Part shown: in pieces, positions 52,446 through 61,602 of the stretch
Numbering within the stretch: the stretch's first letter is position 1
Layout: every line of letters begins with the position of its first letter
From: CANIGN01 sp041391385
Lineage (GTDB): Bacteria; Bdellovibrionota; UBA2428
Length of the DNA: 64,000 bases
Assembly (NCBI GenBank): GCA_041391385.1
Contig: JAWKOD010000005.1
Span: forward strand, 248,001-312,000
Direction: 5' to 3'
Program-made: the position numbers and the translations under genes
Notes under the pieces: generated by a model
What the model saw: the letters and a program-made list of their open reading frames with translations, nothing else
Databases searched by the model: none
What the model was told of the DNA's origin: nothing

Positions 52446-53216
52446 TTAGTAATTGTAACTGACCATACCGAGAACGGTGAAATAGTTCCCGTCTCTGCCG
52501 AGGCTCCCTACGAGCGTATCCGCATCTGGCCAAAAGAGGATATGGTAGCGAACATCGAGCCCTAGAAATACAGTATTCTTGTAAACGTCAAACTCAAAGC
52601 CACCCCCAATACTGGCTCCAAAGGCAGTAGTACTGACAACACTGCCAGCTGCAAACTTGTCTCTTACGCTGGCATCAATTCCACCTGTGGTTGGAGAGCC
52701 TTTTACGCCTTCACTGCGAAAAACAATTTCTCCGTTAAGTGCAAGGTAGGGGTTCATGAGTGAAATACCTCGGGGTAGATTATCCCGATCAAAGGCATAG
52801 CGAATTCCGAGAGATACTGGGATCATAACGGTGTCCATGCTTACGTCGATATTGGCCGTATTTGTATTTTCAGAGTTATAAGTGGTTTTGTGGCCATAGT
52901 ATCCAAGGCCAAGCTCACCGCCCCACATTTTATCGAAGTAGAATACAAAGCGAAGTCCTAGGTTAAAGCCAGCTGAGTTAGCAGCACCTAGGTCACCTGT
53001 AAAAAGGCCTGTTCCAATAAGGAAATTTGTTTGAAAAAAACGACCAAAGTAACGACTCACTTCTTCGTCGAGTTGAACAGGGTCGCTTTCAAAAGCACTG
53101 TAATCATCGTAAATGTTCGAGTTAATGCTATCTTGAGCTCGGGCGAGAGGTGCCCCTAAAAACGTAGTGGCCACTAAAACGGTGCAAGCGCTGTTGAAAA
53201 ATCTCCCTAAACCCAT
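52446..53216 (-). CDS. Outer-membrane beta-barrel protein
   Basis: A signal peptide (to ARA-QDS) precedes an alternating pattern of strands: NLGLRFVFYFDKMWGGELGLGYYGHKT, VMIPVSLGIRYAF and TVFLGLDVRYHILFW. It ends VLGMVSYNY, an aromatic C-terminus like those of outer-membrane barrels. 256 residues fits an eight-strand OmpA/OmpW-type barrel. Transport or ligand role unknown. Confidence 0.72.
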   Translation of the reverse strand: MGLGRFFNSACTVLVATTFLGAPLARAQDSINSNIYDDYSAFESDPVQLDEEVSRYFGRFFQTNFLIGTGLFTGDLGAANSAGFNLGLRFVFYFDKMWGGELGLGYYGHKTTYNSENTNTANIDVSMDTVMIPVSLGIRYAFDRDNLPRGISLMNPYLALNGEIVFRSEGVKGSPTTGGIDASVRDKFAAGSVVSTTAFGASIGGGFEFDVYKNTVFLGLDVRYHILFWPDADTLVGSLGRDGNYFTVLGMVSYNY

Positions 53217-53327
53217 AGAAACAGTATATCCGTCTTAACCGAAGACCCAAAATCTGGAAGGCGCTTTGCGTGTAAATTCATAAAGTCAGGGTATAAAGGC
53301 CGATTTTGTCGTGATAGCGTCTGATTT

Positions 53328-54032
53328 ATGGACAAGGAACTGACACCTTTTCAATCTAACGTACTAGAAATTTTAGAAAATCGTCGATTTTGGACTCTCC
53401 TAGCTGGCGGGGCCTTTATCGTTTTAGCTGTGGGCTTTGGGCGATATTATGGCCAACAGAGTTCAAAAAAACAAGAGAGAGCTGCTTCAGATAAGCTCTA
53501 TGCTGTTGAGAAGCTTGAGGTGGCGGGGATCGAACCTAATCCAAGTATTTTCACTCAAGATTTCATGAAGAAACGTTTGGAGTGGGATGCTGCTAAAAAA
53601 GAAAAAATTCAAAAAGAATTGGCTTCTCTCATTGCGGAGTATCCTTCAACTGCTTCCGCGCAGTCGGCAAGAATTCGCCTAGCTGCGATGGCATATCAGG
53701 ATACACAGTACGATCAAGCCCTTAAATATTTTGATGATGTTGTTTCAAATGGAACGACAGCGCTTGAAGACATTCCATACTGGAGCGCAAAATTGGGGAG
53801 AGGCTATATTTTCGAGTCTCAGAAAAAATTTGACGAAGCTCTCAAGGCCTACACTGAAGTCGGTGCTAACTTGAAGAATCCCTTGGCTGCAGAAGCTTTG
53901 TTGTCTCAGCTTCGTGTTTCAAAACTTACAGCAAAGAACGCTGATATGCCTGCATTAATCGAAAAGATTAAAACTGAATTTGCAGGTACTTACTACGAAT
54001 CAGCAGCTAGGGCTTACGAAAGCGCTCGCTAA
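53328..54032 (+). CDS. YfgM-like membrane-anchored TPR protein
   Basis: Residues 1-18 are cytoplasmic, 22-41 form one membrane helix, and the rest (~190 residues) faces the periplasm with tetratricopeptide-like helices (ALKYFDDVVSNGTTALEDIPYW, KFDEALKAYTEVGANL). This is the layout of YfgM, which works with periplasmic chaperones and often precedes bamB, as here, where bamB starts nine bases after its stop. Confidence 0.8.
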   Translation: MDKELTPFQSNVLEILENRRFWTLLAGGAFIVLAVGFGRYYGQQSSKKQERAASDKLYAVEKLEVAGIEPNPSIFTQDFMKKRLEWDAAKKEKIQKELASLIAEYPSTASAQSARIRLAAMAYQDTQYDQALKYFDDVVSNGTTALEDIPYWSAKLGRGYIFESQKKFDEALKAYTEVGANLKNPLAAEALLSQLRVSKLTAKNADMPALIEKIKTEFAGTYYESAARAYESAR

Positions 54033-54040
54033 GGGGGACT

Positions 54041-55186
54041 ATGAAGTCTTTATTCTATTTTTCTCTTTCTCTTATTGTTGCTTCATGTACAACTCTTCCA
54101 AAATCTCAGGTTGATCATTCCCGTTTTATCGGAATGGGTATGGTTGAGATTGAGCGCAATCCTCGTTTTGATCGGGGTGCAGCTCTAGGATCTTTTGCTT
54201 ATCCCATACGCTTTAGCGAAAGCGACTATTTTGTTGGGACTTTGGGCGGTACTTTTGGACGCTTTCATACACCCAGCGGCAGTTTTAAATGGAAAAAAAC
54301 CTTTCAGATCGGAGTTACTTCTCGTCCAGCGATTCGTGGGAACAGAGTTTATATCGGGGCAATGAATGGTTTTGTCTATTGCTATGATCTGAATAACGGA
54401 AAAGAAGTTTGGAAGAAAAAGCTAAGTGCTGAATCGCTAGGCAATCTGGTGATGGGTGAAGAGTATCTTTATGTAGCCACTTCTGACAATGTATTGTGGG
54501 CTTTGAATATACAAACGGGCGATGAGCAATGGACGTTAAGGAGACCTTCTCCCAACGCAGCCTATTACTGGTCTTTACGTGGAAATACGTCTGGCGTGCT
54601 AAGTCCCAATAAAAAGATTCTTTATCTTGGTTTTTCAGATGGCGTTGTTGTTGCGGTGAAGGCTCTCTCAGGTGAGTCACTGTGGGAACGCAGCTTTACT
54701 CGCCCAGGCCGATTTCAAGATGCAGATACGGAACCTGTACTTTCTCCAAACGGTTCAACTCTTTATGTTGCGCTACCAGATCACTCTATTCAAGTTTTGA
54801 GAACTTCGGATGGAGCTTCGGTCGATAGTTTTTCGGAATCCTCTGGCTTTGTTCCACTCTTAAATTTTAAAGAAGATACGATTACTTACACAACTGTTAA
54901 TGGGAGTGTGAGAAAGTATTCCCTTTCTACTAAAAAACTTTTGTGGCAACTGGATTTAAAAAATCGCGGTATGGGTGTTGAATTTTATGATCTCGGAAAT
55001 GGAGAGCTCTTGATGACCTCGACTCATTACGGTCTTCATTTGATTGATGCAAAAAAGGGAACTCTTATAGATGAGCATTATCTTGGTGAAGGTGTTTTAT
55101 CTCGCCCTGTTTCGGATGGATCTCGTATCTTTGTGATGACTGGGCGTGGACGTTTAGCTTTTATAAAATTGAAGAATAAGACATAG
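54041..55186 (+). CDS. bamB: BamB-like beta-propeller lipoprotein
   Basis: Lipobox VASC (Cys16) follows the signal; the mature part is a PQQ-type beta-propeller with repeated GxVYCYDLNNGKEVWKKKL, LWALNIQTGDEQWTLRR and VVAVKALSGESLWERSF blades. BamB is a lipoprotein of the outer-membrane protein assembly (BAM) complex. 381 residues and the yfgM neighbour fit. The gene der/engA, often next, is not here. Confidence 0.82.
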   Translation: MKSLFYFSLSLIVASCTTLPKSQVDHSRFIGMGMVEIERNPRFDRGAALGSFAYPIRFSESDYFVGTLGGTFGRFHTPSGSFKWKKTFQIGVTSRPAIRGNRVYIGAMNGFVYCYDLNNGKEVWKKKLSAESLGNLVMGEEYLYVATSDNVLWALNIQTGDEQWTLRRPSPNAAYYWSLRGNTSGVLSPNKKILYLGFSDGVVVAVKALSGESLWERSFTRPGRFQDADTEPVLSPNGSTLYVALPDHSIQVLRTSDGASVDSFSESSGFVPLLNFKEDTITYTTVNGSVRKYSLSTKKLLWQLDLKNRGMGVEFYDLGNGELLMTSTHYGLHLIDAKKGTLIDEHYLGEGVLSRPVSDGSRIFVMTGRGRLAFIKLKNKT

Positions 55187-55208
55187 AAAAAAATTGAGAG
55201 GGGTTGTT

Positions 55209-55679
55209 ATGAACCAAGTTATGAAAGCCTTATTGTTTTTAAGTATACTTTCTTTTGCACGTGCTGAAAGTGATTCCGAAACAATTCAAAATTGTTTGAA
55301 TGCATGGGGAAATCATCCCTTTGCAAAAGATAAGAGAATTGCTGATAAGGTTTTGAGTCCTAGTGTGAAGGTTCTCGGGATTGGTGGTCGCAATATTGAC
55401 GATTCTAAAAAGACCTCAAAGCCTTCTTTAGTCCTTGTTAAGCCAAGTGTGAGTGTCTTGAGTAAGTCAGTATTTCGACTTGCGAATCCTAATGGTTGGT
55501 ATTGCCTTAAGGGAACCGTAGCTGTTTTAGGTAAAACAGAGTTTGAGTTAGATTGTCATGCAAAAATGGCTTCTAATAATGGAGACGTAGCCGTGCTTGG
55601 TGCCAATGATAATCAAGAAGGTGGCGTTGCTGTATTGGGCTCTATTCGTTTAAAAAGTATTGGCAATTGTAGTAAATAA
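55209..55679 (+). CDS. Exported protein with VAVLG repeats
   Basis: ATG 55209 follows GAGAGGGG and gives a signal peptide ending FARA-ESD; a TTG at 55194 is unlikely. The mature protein repeats a short strand unit: SVKVLGIGG, SVSVLSKS, GTVAVLGKT, DVAVLGAND and GVAVLGSIR. These may stack as a small beta-helix or sheet. Four cysteines suggest disulfides. I recognise no family. It lies just after bamB on the same strand. Confidence 0.6.
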   Translation: MNQVMKALLFLSILSFARAESDSETIQNCLNAWGNHPFAKDKRIADKVLSPSVKVLGIGGRNIDDSKKTSKPSLVLVKPSVSVLSKSVFRLANPNGWYCLKGTVAVLGKTEFELDCHAKMASNNGDVAVLGANDNQEGGVAVLGSIRLKSIGNCSK

Positions 55680-55709
55680 CCCTCAATATTTTCGTGTTAA
55701 ACTATTTTT

Positions 55710-56735
55710 ATGATAGAGAGTGGAACGGGTTGGGCAGGGAAGCTTGACGATCGTCCTTCACATATAGTTGCTTGGGGACGGAGTAAGGCGAGTCCCTCTT
55801 TATTCTATGACTTAGCGTCGCTCACTAAGGTTGTTGTTACAAATAGCTTAATCTTGGACTTGTGTGTGGATTTAAAGAAAAGCATTGGAGAATTTAGAAA
55901 ACTAAGTTTAAAAGACCTCCTTCCCTCCGCTCCACAGGGCTTGCTTCCGTTAAAGATCTCATCTATTTGGGATCACAGAGCGGGCTTGAAATCTCATTTT
56001 CTTCTTGATCCATTAAAGTCGCGACAAGCCTTCAAGGGGTCACGCGAGGAACTATGGGATTTTGTTTTAAAACAAGTTGCTGCTGAGGGAATTTCACATG
56101 GTGATGAAACCGTGTATTCGGATCTAGATTATTGGGTCTTAGGAGCTGTACTTGAAACATATTACAAAAAAAACCTAAGTGAGTTATGGCAACTTTATAA
56201 AAAGAAATATGCACTTCCCTCTAATGACCTTATTTTAGGTTCAGTAGCTCCGGAAGCTGCAGTCCCCACAGAATCAAGACATCCCTCGGGAGTTGTTAAC
56301 GATGACAATGCTTTTTTTATGCAGGGGATTGCTCCTCATGCCGGACTTTTTTCTACCGCAGAGGCTCTTTGGGATTGGATGAGGTTGATGCAAAACTTCT
56401 ATGACAAAAATCCAGAATTCAAAGAGTATTTTATTCCTGTGACCGAAACGAGATTTTGGTGTGGTTGGGATCGTCCGAGTGAAGCTAAAACTCAGGCCGG
56501 AGAGGGCGCCTCTAGGGAAGAGGTACTTGGGCATCTTGGGTTTACAGGAACGGCCTTGTGGTGGAATCCTCTTAATAAATGGGGAGCTTTGCTCTTAACA
56601 AATCGAGTTCATCCTTCACACAGTGAAGAGAGTCGTCAGGAAATAGGGGACTTACGAGTAAAATTCTTTTCTATGCTTTGGCATGTGAATCGTGAAGAAC
56701 TTTTTAATGCCTTTGAAATAGATAAGGTACAATAA
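55710..56735 (+). CDS. Serine hydrolase, beta-lactamase/DD-peptidase class C-like
   Basis: SLTK at residues 37-40 is the SxxK nucleophile motif; YSDLDYW around residue 143 stands for the YxN motif, and HLGFTGTALWW for the KTG region. These are the marks of penicillin-binding/beta-lactamase-like hydrolases (families S12/EstB). There is no signal peptide from ATG 55710, so it seems cytoplasmic, unusual for a cell-wall enzyme. It precedes mpl by 12 bases on the same strand, so it may act on recycled muropeptides or an ester; that is inference. Confidence 0.8.
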   Translation: MIESGTGWAGKLDDRPSHIVAWGRSKASPSLFYDLASLTKVVVTNSLILDLCVDLKKSIGEFRKLSLKDLLPSAPQGLLPLKISSIWDHRAGLKSHFLLDPLKSRQAFKGSREELWDFVLKQVAAEGISHGDETVYSDLDYWVLGAVLETYYKKNLSELWQLYKKKYALPSNDLILGSVAPEAAVPTESRHPSGVVNDDNAFFMQGIAPHAGLFSTAEALWDWMRLMQNFYDKNPEFKEYFIPVTETRFWCGWDRPSEAKTQAGEGASREEVLGHLGFTGTALWWNPLNKWGALLLTNRVHPSHSEESRQEIGDLRVKFFSMLWHVNREELFNAFEIDKVQ

Positions 56736-56747
56736 AAAGAGAGAGCT

Positions 56748-58262
56748 ATGGCAACAAATACACTTTTGAAGCAAACACTTAAAGATCACTGGGTCCATTT
56801 CGTAGCCATAGGTGGCACGGGAATGGGGGCATTGGCTGGTCTTTTTAAATCAATGGGCGCAAAAGTTACGGGAAGCGATGGGCCTATTTATCCTCCCATG
56901 AGTCTTTTTCTTGAAGCCCAAAAAATACCCTTGGCTCAGAACTATACGCCTCAAAATTTAGAGGGGGCTACTTGGGGCTTTTCTGAGAAGCATCCACATT
57001 TGGTTATTATTGGAAATGCTATTTCAAAAACAAACGAAGAAGCTCAGGCAGTCGAAGGACTTGCAGCAGAGAACAAATTAAGAAGAATGAGTTTTCCAGA
57101 AGCCATAGGCGAATTTATGATTCAAGATCGCCAGAGCTTTGTGGTCGCAGGAACACACGGAAAAACCACAACAACATCGCTTATGGCTTGGGCCTGTGAA
57201 GTGCTTGGTGCAGATCCAGGCTTTTTTATTGGAGGAATACCTAAAAACTTTGAATGCGGATCGCGTATGGGAACCGGAGTATTTGTAAGCGAAGGTGATG
57301 AGTACGACACTGCTTATTGGGATAAGGGTTCTAAGTTTTTGCACTATCGTCCTACTTGGGTCCTGGGGACGGGAATTGAATTTGATCATGTCGATATTTA
57401 TTCCTCTCTTGATCAAATTGAAGCGAGCTTCTTAAAGCTAACAGAAAAAACTTCTGAAGGTTGGTTATTAATCGATCGTGTTTCCGCTCCAAAAGCATCA
57501 AGTGTTGAAAAAATTGAACACTCTCTTAATAAATTAAATAAAAAATGTTTCCGTTATGGAGAAGATCCTGAATCTGCTTACGCTCTTTTAGGGTGGGAGC
57601 GCTGTGCGCTACCTTGGAACGAGCGTAGCTTTGGCTTGAAGTTTGAAGTTTCATTACAAGGCGAAAAACATTCTTTTGTTACGCCTATGATAGGTCATCA
57701 CAATCTTTTGAACGCATTGGGAGTCTTAGGCGTTTTACATGCTTCGGGATCGATTAAGAAAATCGAAGATTTCCAAGAAGTTCTAAAAACCTTTAAGGGA
57801 ATTACGCGAAGGCAAGATATCCTTCATGAATCCAACGATTTTGTTTTGGTAGATGATTTTGCACATCACCCGACTGCGATTAAAGAAACAGTTGCTGCCA
57901 TTAAAGAACGTTTTCCACAGTACTCCCTGGCGGCTTTTTTTGAACCGCGCTCGGCTACTTCTGCGAGAAATACACTCTATGCTGATTTCGTTAAATCATT
58001 TGTGGCTGCCGATGCCGTATTTATTCAAGAGGCTACAAAGAAGAATGTGCCTGAGAACGAACGTCTCAAAGTTCATGATCTTGTCAAAGAAGTTGTCGAA
58101 CGAGGGCATACGGAATTCGCGACTACTAAAAAGACAGTTGAAGAGCTCGTATCAGAGTTTTTAACTTGGAAAAATAAAAAAGAACGAGTTTTAGCCTTAG
58201 TGATGTCGAATGGTTCTTTTTCGGATTTAAATAAAAAACTACTTCAGGCCGTAAAGAAGTAG
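56748..58262 (+). CDS. mpl: UDP-N-acetylmuramate:murein-tripeptide ligase Mpl
   Basis: Joins recycled L-Ala-D-Glu-meso-A2pm to UDP-MurNAc. Mur-ligase parts are in order: nucleotide-binding GGTGMGALAGLFKSMG, AGTHGKTTTTSLMA (P-loop), HHNLLNALGVLGVLHASG, and DDFAHHPTAIKETVAA near the C-terminus. The 504 residues and VSEGDEYDTAYWDKGSKF (Mpl-specific) separate it from MurC. Confidence 0.92.
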   Translation: MATNTLLKQTLKDHWVHFVAIGGTGMGALAGLFKSMGAKVTGSDGPIYPPMSLFLEAQKIPLAQNYTPQNLEGATWGFSEKHPHLVIIGNAISKTNEEAQAVEGLAAENKLRRMSFPEAIGEFMIQDRQSFVVAGTHGKTTTTSLMAWACEVLGADPGFFIGGIPKNFECGSRMGTGVFVSEGDEYDTAYWDKGSKFLHYRPTWVLGTGIEFDHVDIYSSLDQIEASFLKLTEKTSEGWLLIDRVSAPKASSVEKIEHSLNKLNKKCFRYGEDPESAYALLGWERCALPWNERSFGLKFEVSLQGEKHSFVTPMIGHHNLLNALGVLGVLHASGSIKKIEDFQEVLKTFKGITRRQDILHESNDFVLVDDFAHHPTAIKETVAAIKERFPQYSLAAFFEPRSATSARNTLYADFVKSFVAADAVFIQEATKKNVPENERLKVHDLVKEVVERGHTEFATTKKTVEELVSEFLTWKNKKERVLALVMSNGSFSDLNKKLLQAVKK

Positions 58263-58290
58263 GAGTGTGTATTTGAAGGGGGATTCTTTT

Positions 58291-59106
58291 ATGTCCCTAA
58301 GGGGATCTAAGCTTGGGCAAGGAACTCTCGAGTATATTTTATTAACAACTCTTGTGGTTGGTATTGTTTTGACCATTTTTAATGGTCCCCTAAAAAGATT
58401 TTTAGCAAGTTATACGTCTCGCAAAACAGAATACACAAATGTTGTCGCTCAGAGAAATATGGGAATTCCGTTGAAGTGGTTTGGAGGAGACTTTAAAAAC
58501 CCTGATGCTTCTGCCGGCGGTGGGGCTACAACTGGCGGGGCTACTGCGGGTGATGGTTCAGAAGATCCAAGTTCTGGTGCTCCTGACGCTGTGAATGGTC
58601 CCAACGATCCTCAGGCTCCTGGTGCTTCGGATCCCGATGGAAATTCTCCTGAAGGGGGAAGTCCTCCTGGTCGGGGTGGAGGGGCAAATGGCCCTGGAAG
58701 CAACAATTCACTTTTAAGTCCTGGAAGTAGCGGTTCGAACAGTAATAATAGAGGAAGCACACGTACAAGAACTTCGGGTAGAGAGCGTGATGATGGCGAA
58801 GCTGATGGCTCGTCAGGCACGATAACCGGAGGAAGGGGCTCAGGTGTTCAGGGGCCTGGAGAGGGATCGCTTGGAGAAGATCCTCCTGCAAACGAAACAG
58901 AAGAAGAAAAAGAAACGCGTATAAAGAAAAAGGAATCTGGAGATACCTTACGACAAGAAAGGGAACTTTTTGGTTCAAATACCCGACGGGTTCGAGAGGG
59001 ATCGTGTGGGAATTTAGATTTAAAAGTCATCTTACAGATAGCTTTTGTTTTAGGTCTTTTGTTTATGCTAGCAAGTTTACTCTTTCAAAAACGTGGAGAT
59101 GATTAG
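58291..59106 (+). CDS. Prepilin-like protein with Gly/Ser/Pro linker and C-terminal anchor
   Basis: ATG 58291 (after GGGGGA) gives MSLRGSKLGQGTLEYILLT: the GQxxxEY and hydrophobic helix that follow match class III (TadE/Flp) prepilin signals. After the helix and ~50 residues of soluble part comes a disordered stretch of about 140 residues rich in Gly, Ser, Pro, Asp and Asn. The last 28 residues hold a second membrane helix (ILQIAFVLGLLFMLASLLF). A long flexible tether between two membrane helices is unusual. No prepilin peptidase is nearby. Confidence 0.6.
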   Translation: MSLRGSKLGQGTLEYILLTTLVVGIVLTIFNGPLKRFLASYTSRKTEYTNVVAQRNMGIPLKWFGGDFKNPDASAGGGATTGGATAGDGSEDPSSGAPDAVNGPNDPQAPGASDPDGNSPEGGSPPGRGGGANGPGSNNSLLSPGSSGSNSNNRGSTRTRTSGRERDDGEADGSSGTITGGRGSGVQGPGEGSLGEDPPANETEEEKETRIKKKESGDTLRQERELFGSNTRRVREGSCGNLDLKVILQIAFVLGLLFMLASLLFQKRGDD

Positions 59107-59197
59107 TCATTTATATCTAGGGTGATGCTGCTTGGCGATGAGTAGACGCTTGCTAACGAATTGAAAGTCTTAGACAATAAAAGCTGAGGAGATAGTC

Positions 59198-59578
59198 GTG
59201 AGTAAAATTTTAACTTTATTTTTTGTTTTTAGTGTTTTGAGTTTTGCGAAAGCTGAAGAAAAAAAAGGAGATACAGGCGATGGCTTTGCAAAGGCTAAAG
59301 CTCGTTCTTTGAGCATGATGGAAGAGCGGATTAAAGCTCTTGAGACTACAAAGGCTTGTATTAAGGGTGCTGCAAACCGAGAAGCTTTAAAAAAGTGTCA
59401 TGAAGCTGCTCGAGCTGCACAAAAGAATATGAGGGACGATAGAAAAGATATGCGCAAAGAGCGCCGTGAAGAACGAAAAGGCAAGAGAAGCTCTAGACGT
59501 GAAGAACGTAGAGGCAAAAGGGGTAACGATGCTCCTCCACCGCCGCCACCTGAAAACGAAGATGAAGGCGAAGAATAG
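59198..59578 (+). CDS. Exported small basic protein with acidic/Pro tail
   Basis: GTG start at 59198 behind GAGGAG. Signal peptide to AKA-EEK. The mature ~100 residues are a single charged helix with RREERKGKRSSRREERRGKR, then PPPPPPENEDEGEE at the end. Two cysteines flank a short stretch (ACIKGAANREALKKCHE). It may bind nucleic acid or acidic polymers. No family recognised. A strong terminator follows. Confidence 0.65.
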   Translation: MSKILTLFFVFSVLSFAKAEEKKGDTGDGFAKAKARSLSMMEERIKALETTKACIKGAANREALKKCHEAARAAQKNMRDDRKDMRKERREERKGKRSSRREERRGKRGNDAPPPPPPENEDEGEE

Positions 59579-59609
59579 ACTACGTTTTATTAAGGTTAAT
59601 TAAATTCAT

Positions 59610-59648
59610 AAAAAAGGCAGCTGAGATAATACCTCAGCTGCCTTTTTT
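59610..59648. terminator. Strong bidirectional Rho-independent terminator
   Basis: GGCAGCTGAG (59616-59625) and CTCAGCTGCC (59633-59642) form a perfect 10-bp stem with loop ATAATAC. A-run before and T-run after make it work in both directions, for the plus gene ending at 59578 and the minus gene ending at 59669. Confidence 0.92.
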
Positions 59649-59668
59649 ATTATTTGTACGATAGCTTC

Positions 59669-60433
59669 TTAGGCAAGGTGAATTTTTTTAGCACTCACAT
59701 CGAGGGCCCAAAAACAGATATCTTCTGGAGCTTTTGAGTGTTTTTCGTGTCGTTCAAAATTAAAAAGAAAAGAATTAAAGTCCTCTTTGAGTTCTTCGGA
59801 GAGAGGATTGAGTTCGATATCCTTCAAGAGGCTTTGGTTACTTTCTTTGTTTAAAAAGAAGAGGCGACTGCCGGGAGAAATTTGCATGGATTTGCGAGAT
59901 CCAGCTTCAATGACTTCGGGGGGGCTCCACTGGCGCCGTTCAAAGTTTCGAGTAAAGAGTAAAGGGGCGGCACCATAATTTGCTTCTTCCCATTTAAGTG
60001 TTGAAATATGCAAGTTTGCAATAAAGATGCGCGCTTTGGGGTCTTCGGCAGGCGAGAATTCTTCGAGTATTTTCGCAAGAGCTAGTTCAGGGGTACTTCC
60101 AGACTTGTCAAAAAAAGTTCGACCTTGAAGAAGGAGATAGGTCTGAAAAAGGGCCGTACTAAGCCCATAGGAATGAACACTAAAATAAAAAAGCCATAGA
60201 TTTGTTTCGTTAGAATTTAAAAAAAAGTCAAAACCTTCAGCTCTATTTTGTTCTCCGGGAATATAGCGACTCAAGAATTCAATCCCTTGAATTTGCGGAA
60301 AGCGATTCTGAGTTACGAGTCCTTGTATTTGTTTAGCTATTTTCTCAGTAACGCTGAGTTCTTTTTGGAGGCTAAGGAGTTTGGTCTCTAAAGTCTTAAG
60401 GCGTTGTTCTAGTTCGTCTGAATCAAAACTCAT
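59669..60433 (-). CDS. SpoIIE/PP2C-like domain protein, probably inactive
   Basis: Residues ~1-40 are a coiled coil (LEQRLKTLETKLLSLQKEL). The rest aligns by eye with the SpoIIE/RsbU phosphatase fold: FPQIQGIEFLSRYIPGEQNRAEGFDFF stands where the family has YxPA...GGDFYD, LFYFSVHSYGLSTALFQTYL where it has LADVSGHGxxAAL, and APEDICFWALDV where it has DDxTLLVLR. The metal-binding aspartates of GGD and DVSGHG are missing. I infer a pseudo-phosphatase or a binding domain. It overlaps the next gene by 4 bases. Confidence 0.5.
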   Translation of the reverse strand: MSFDSDELEQRLKTLETKLLSLQKELSVTEKIAKQIQGLVTQNRFPQIQGIEFLSRYIPGEQNRAEGFDFFLNSNETNLWLFYFSVHSYGLSTALFQTYLLLQGRTFFDKSGSTPELALAKILEEFSPAEDPKARIFIANLHISTLKWEEANYGAAPLLFTRNFERRQWSPPEVIEAGSRKSMQISPGSRLFFLNKESNQSLLKDIELNPLSEELKEDFNSFLFNFERHEKHSKAPEDICFWALDVSAKKIHLA

Positions 60434-61596
60434 TCTTTTATAATAACCCAGCCTGTGATTTCTTCAGAATTATCTTCGCTAAGTTTGGAATGAAAAGATG
60501 GCGTAGAGTTTAAGATTTTGTTGATATGTTGAACTTCTGACGGATCACTACTGCATATTGAGGCAAAGATGAGCCCGTTTTTTGTCAGACACTGGGTGGC
60601 ATTTGTAAGAATTCTTTCTTGTATACGAAAAAGGTTTTTGTCATCTTGTCGCCAATCCTTAATAAGTAAGTCTGGTCTAGATGCAAGAGTGCCTAATCCC
60701 GTGCAAGGAAGATCTGCAATAACTACGTTAAAATCTGTTTCGATCGATGGATGTTGGTCGCTCCAATCGTGGAGGATGGTTTGAGCTTTGTCTCCGTGTC
60801 CCCATAAGGCAAGATTATCTTTTAAACGTTCAATGCGTTTAAATTTAGCGTCTACAGCTAAAGCTTTTTCAATTTTTGGAACGGCATTTAAGGTTGCTAT
60901 GAGTTTGCCACCGGGAGCGGCACACGCATCTAAAAGCTTAATGCTGTCTAAGGATTTAATGCGAGCAATGATTTCAGCTGTCCAAAGGGCTGAAGCCTTG
61001 CTGATGGCTAAATGAGTTCCAGCTCGAAATGTTTTTGAATCAACAAGCTGCCAAACAGAGTTTTTATCTAAACATGCAATGCCGGGATCGGGACGACGAA
61101 TGATCCGGGCTGCGAATCTTTTTTGCAATTCGGGCTGAGTGTGCCACCGTTGCGAGAGACTAGGGCCTATTATGTCTTGAGGTTGCGCTTCTAAGAGAAT
61201 GCGACTCTTTTCACGAAGAGCTTTTCGCAAGAATGCGTTCGAGAGGGAAGCCGTAAAAGGTCCAAAGAACTCTTTCGAGGCTTCTACCCACGCGTGTGTA
61301 AGTTGTGCAATTGAGTCTTCGTTACGAGTTAAGAGTGATGCAAATGCCATTCGCCATAGGTCTGTGAGCTCTTCCGGTTTAAGGGGTTTCTGTAGGAATT
61401 CTTTTAAGAATTTTTGAAAGATATGCTCAAAGCGATAAGCCATGAGTAAAAAATCAAGTTCTGAGGCACTTAATTCATGAAGTTTTCGGTAGTCGTCAAT
61501 CAATTCATCGAGAGTTAGCTGCAGAGTTCTTTTCTCTTTGATTCGATGCTGAGGCAGCAGATTTAGGAGCGATTTAGAGATGACGGACTTGGGCAT
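60430..61596 (-). CDS. RsmB-like rRNA m5C methyltransferase
   Basis: SAM-dependent RNA cytosine-5 methyltransferase. LDACAAPGGKLIATL binds SAM, IADLPCTGLGTLASRPD holds the catalytic Cys and IFASICSSDPSE the second Cys. The N-terminal ~130 residues are NusB-like, as in RsmB (Fmu). The 388 residues are somewhat shorter than E. coli RsmB (429). The specific target base is inferred. Confidence 0.85.
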   Translation of the reverse strand: MPKSVISKSLLNLLPQHRIKEKRTLQLTLDELIDDYRKLHELSASELDFLLMAYRFEHIFQKFLKEFLQKPLKPEELTDLWRMAFASLLTRNEDSIAQLTHAWVEASKEFFGPFTASLSNAFLRKALREKSRILLEAQPQDIIGPSLSQRWHTQPELQKRFAARIIRRPDPGIACLDKNSVWQLVDSKTFRAGTHLAISKASALWTAEIIARIKSLDSIKLLDACAAPGGKLIATLNAVPKIEKALAVDAKFKRIERLKDNLALWGHGDKAQTILHDWSDQHPSIETDFNVVIADLPCTGLGTLASRPDLLIKDWRQDDKNLFRIQERILTNATQCLTKNGLIFASICSSDPSEVQHINKILNSTPSFHSKLSEDNSEEITGWVIIKE

Positions 61597-61602
61597 TACT
61601 TT

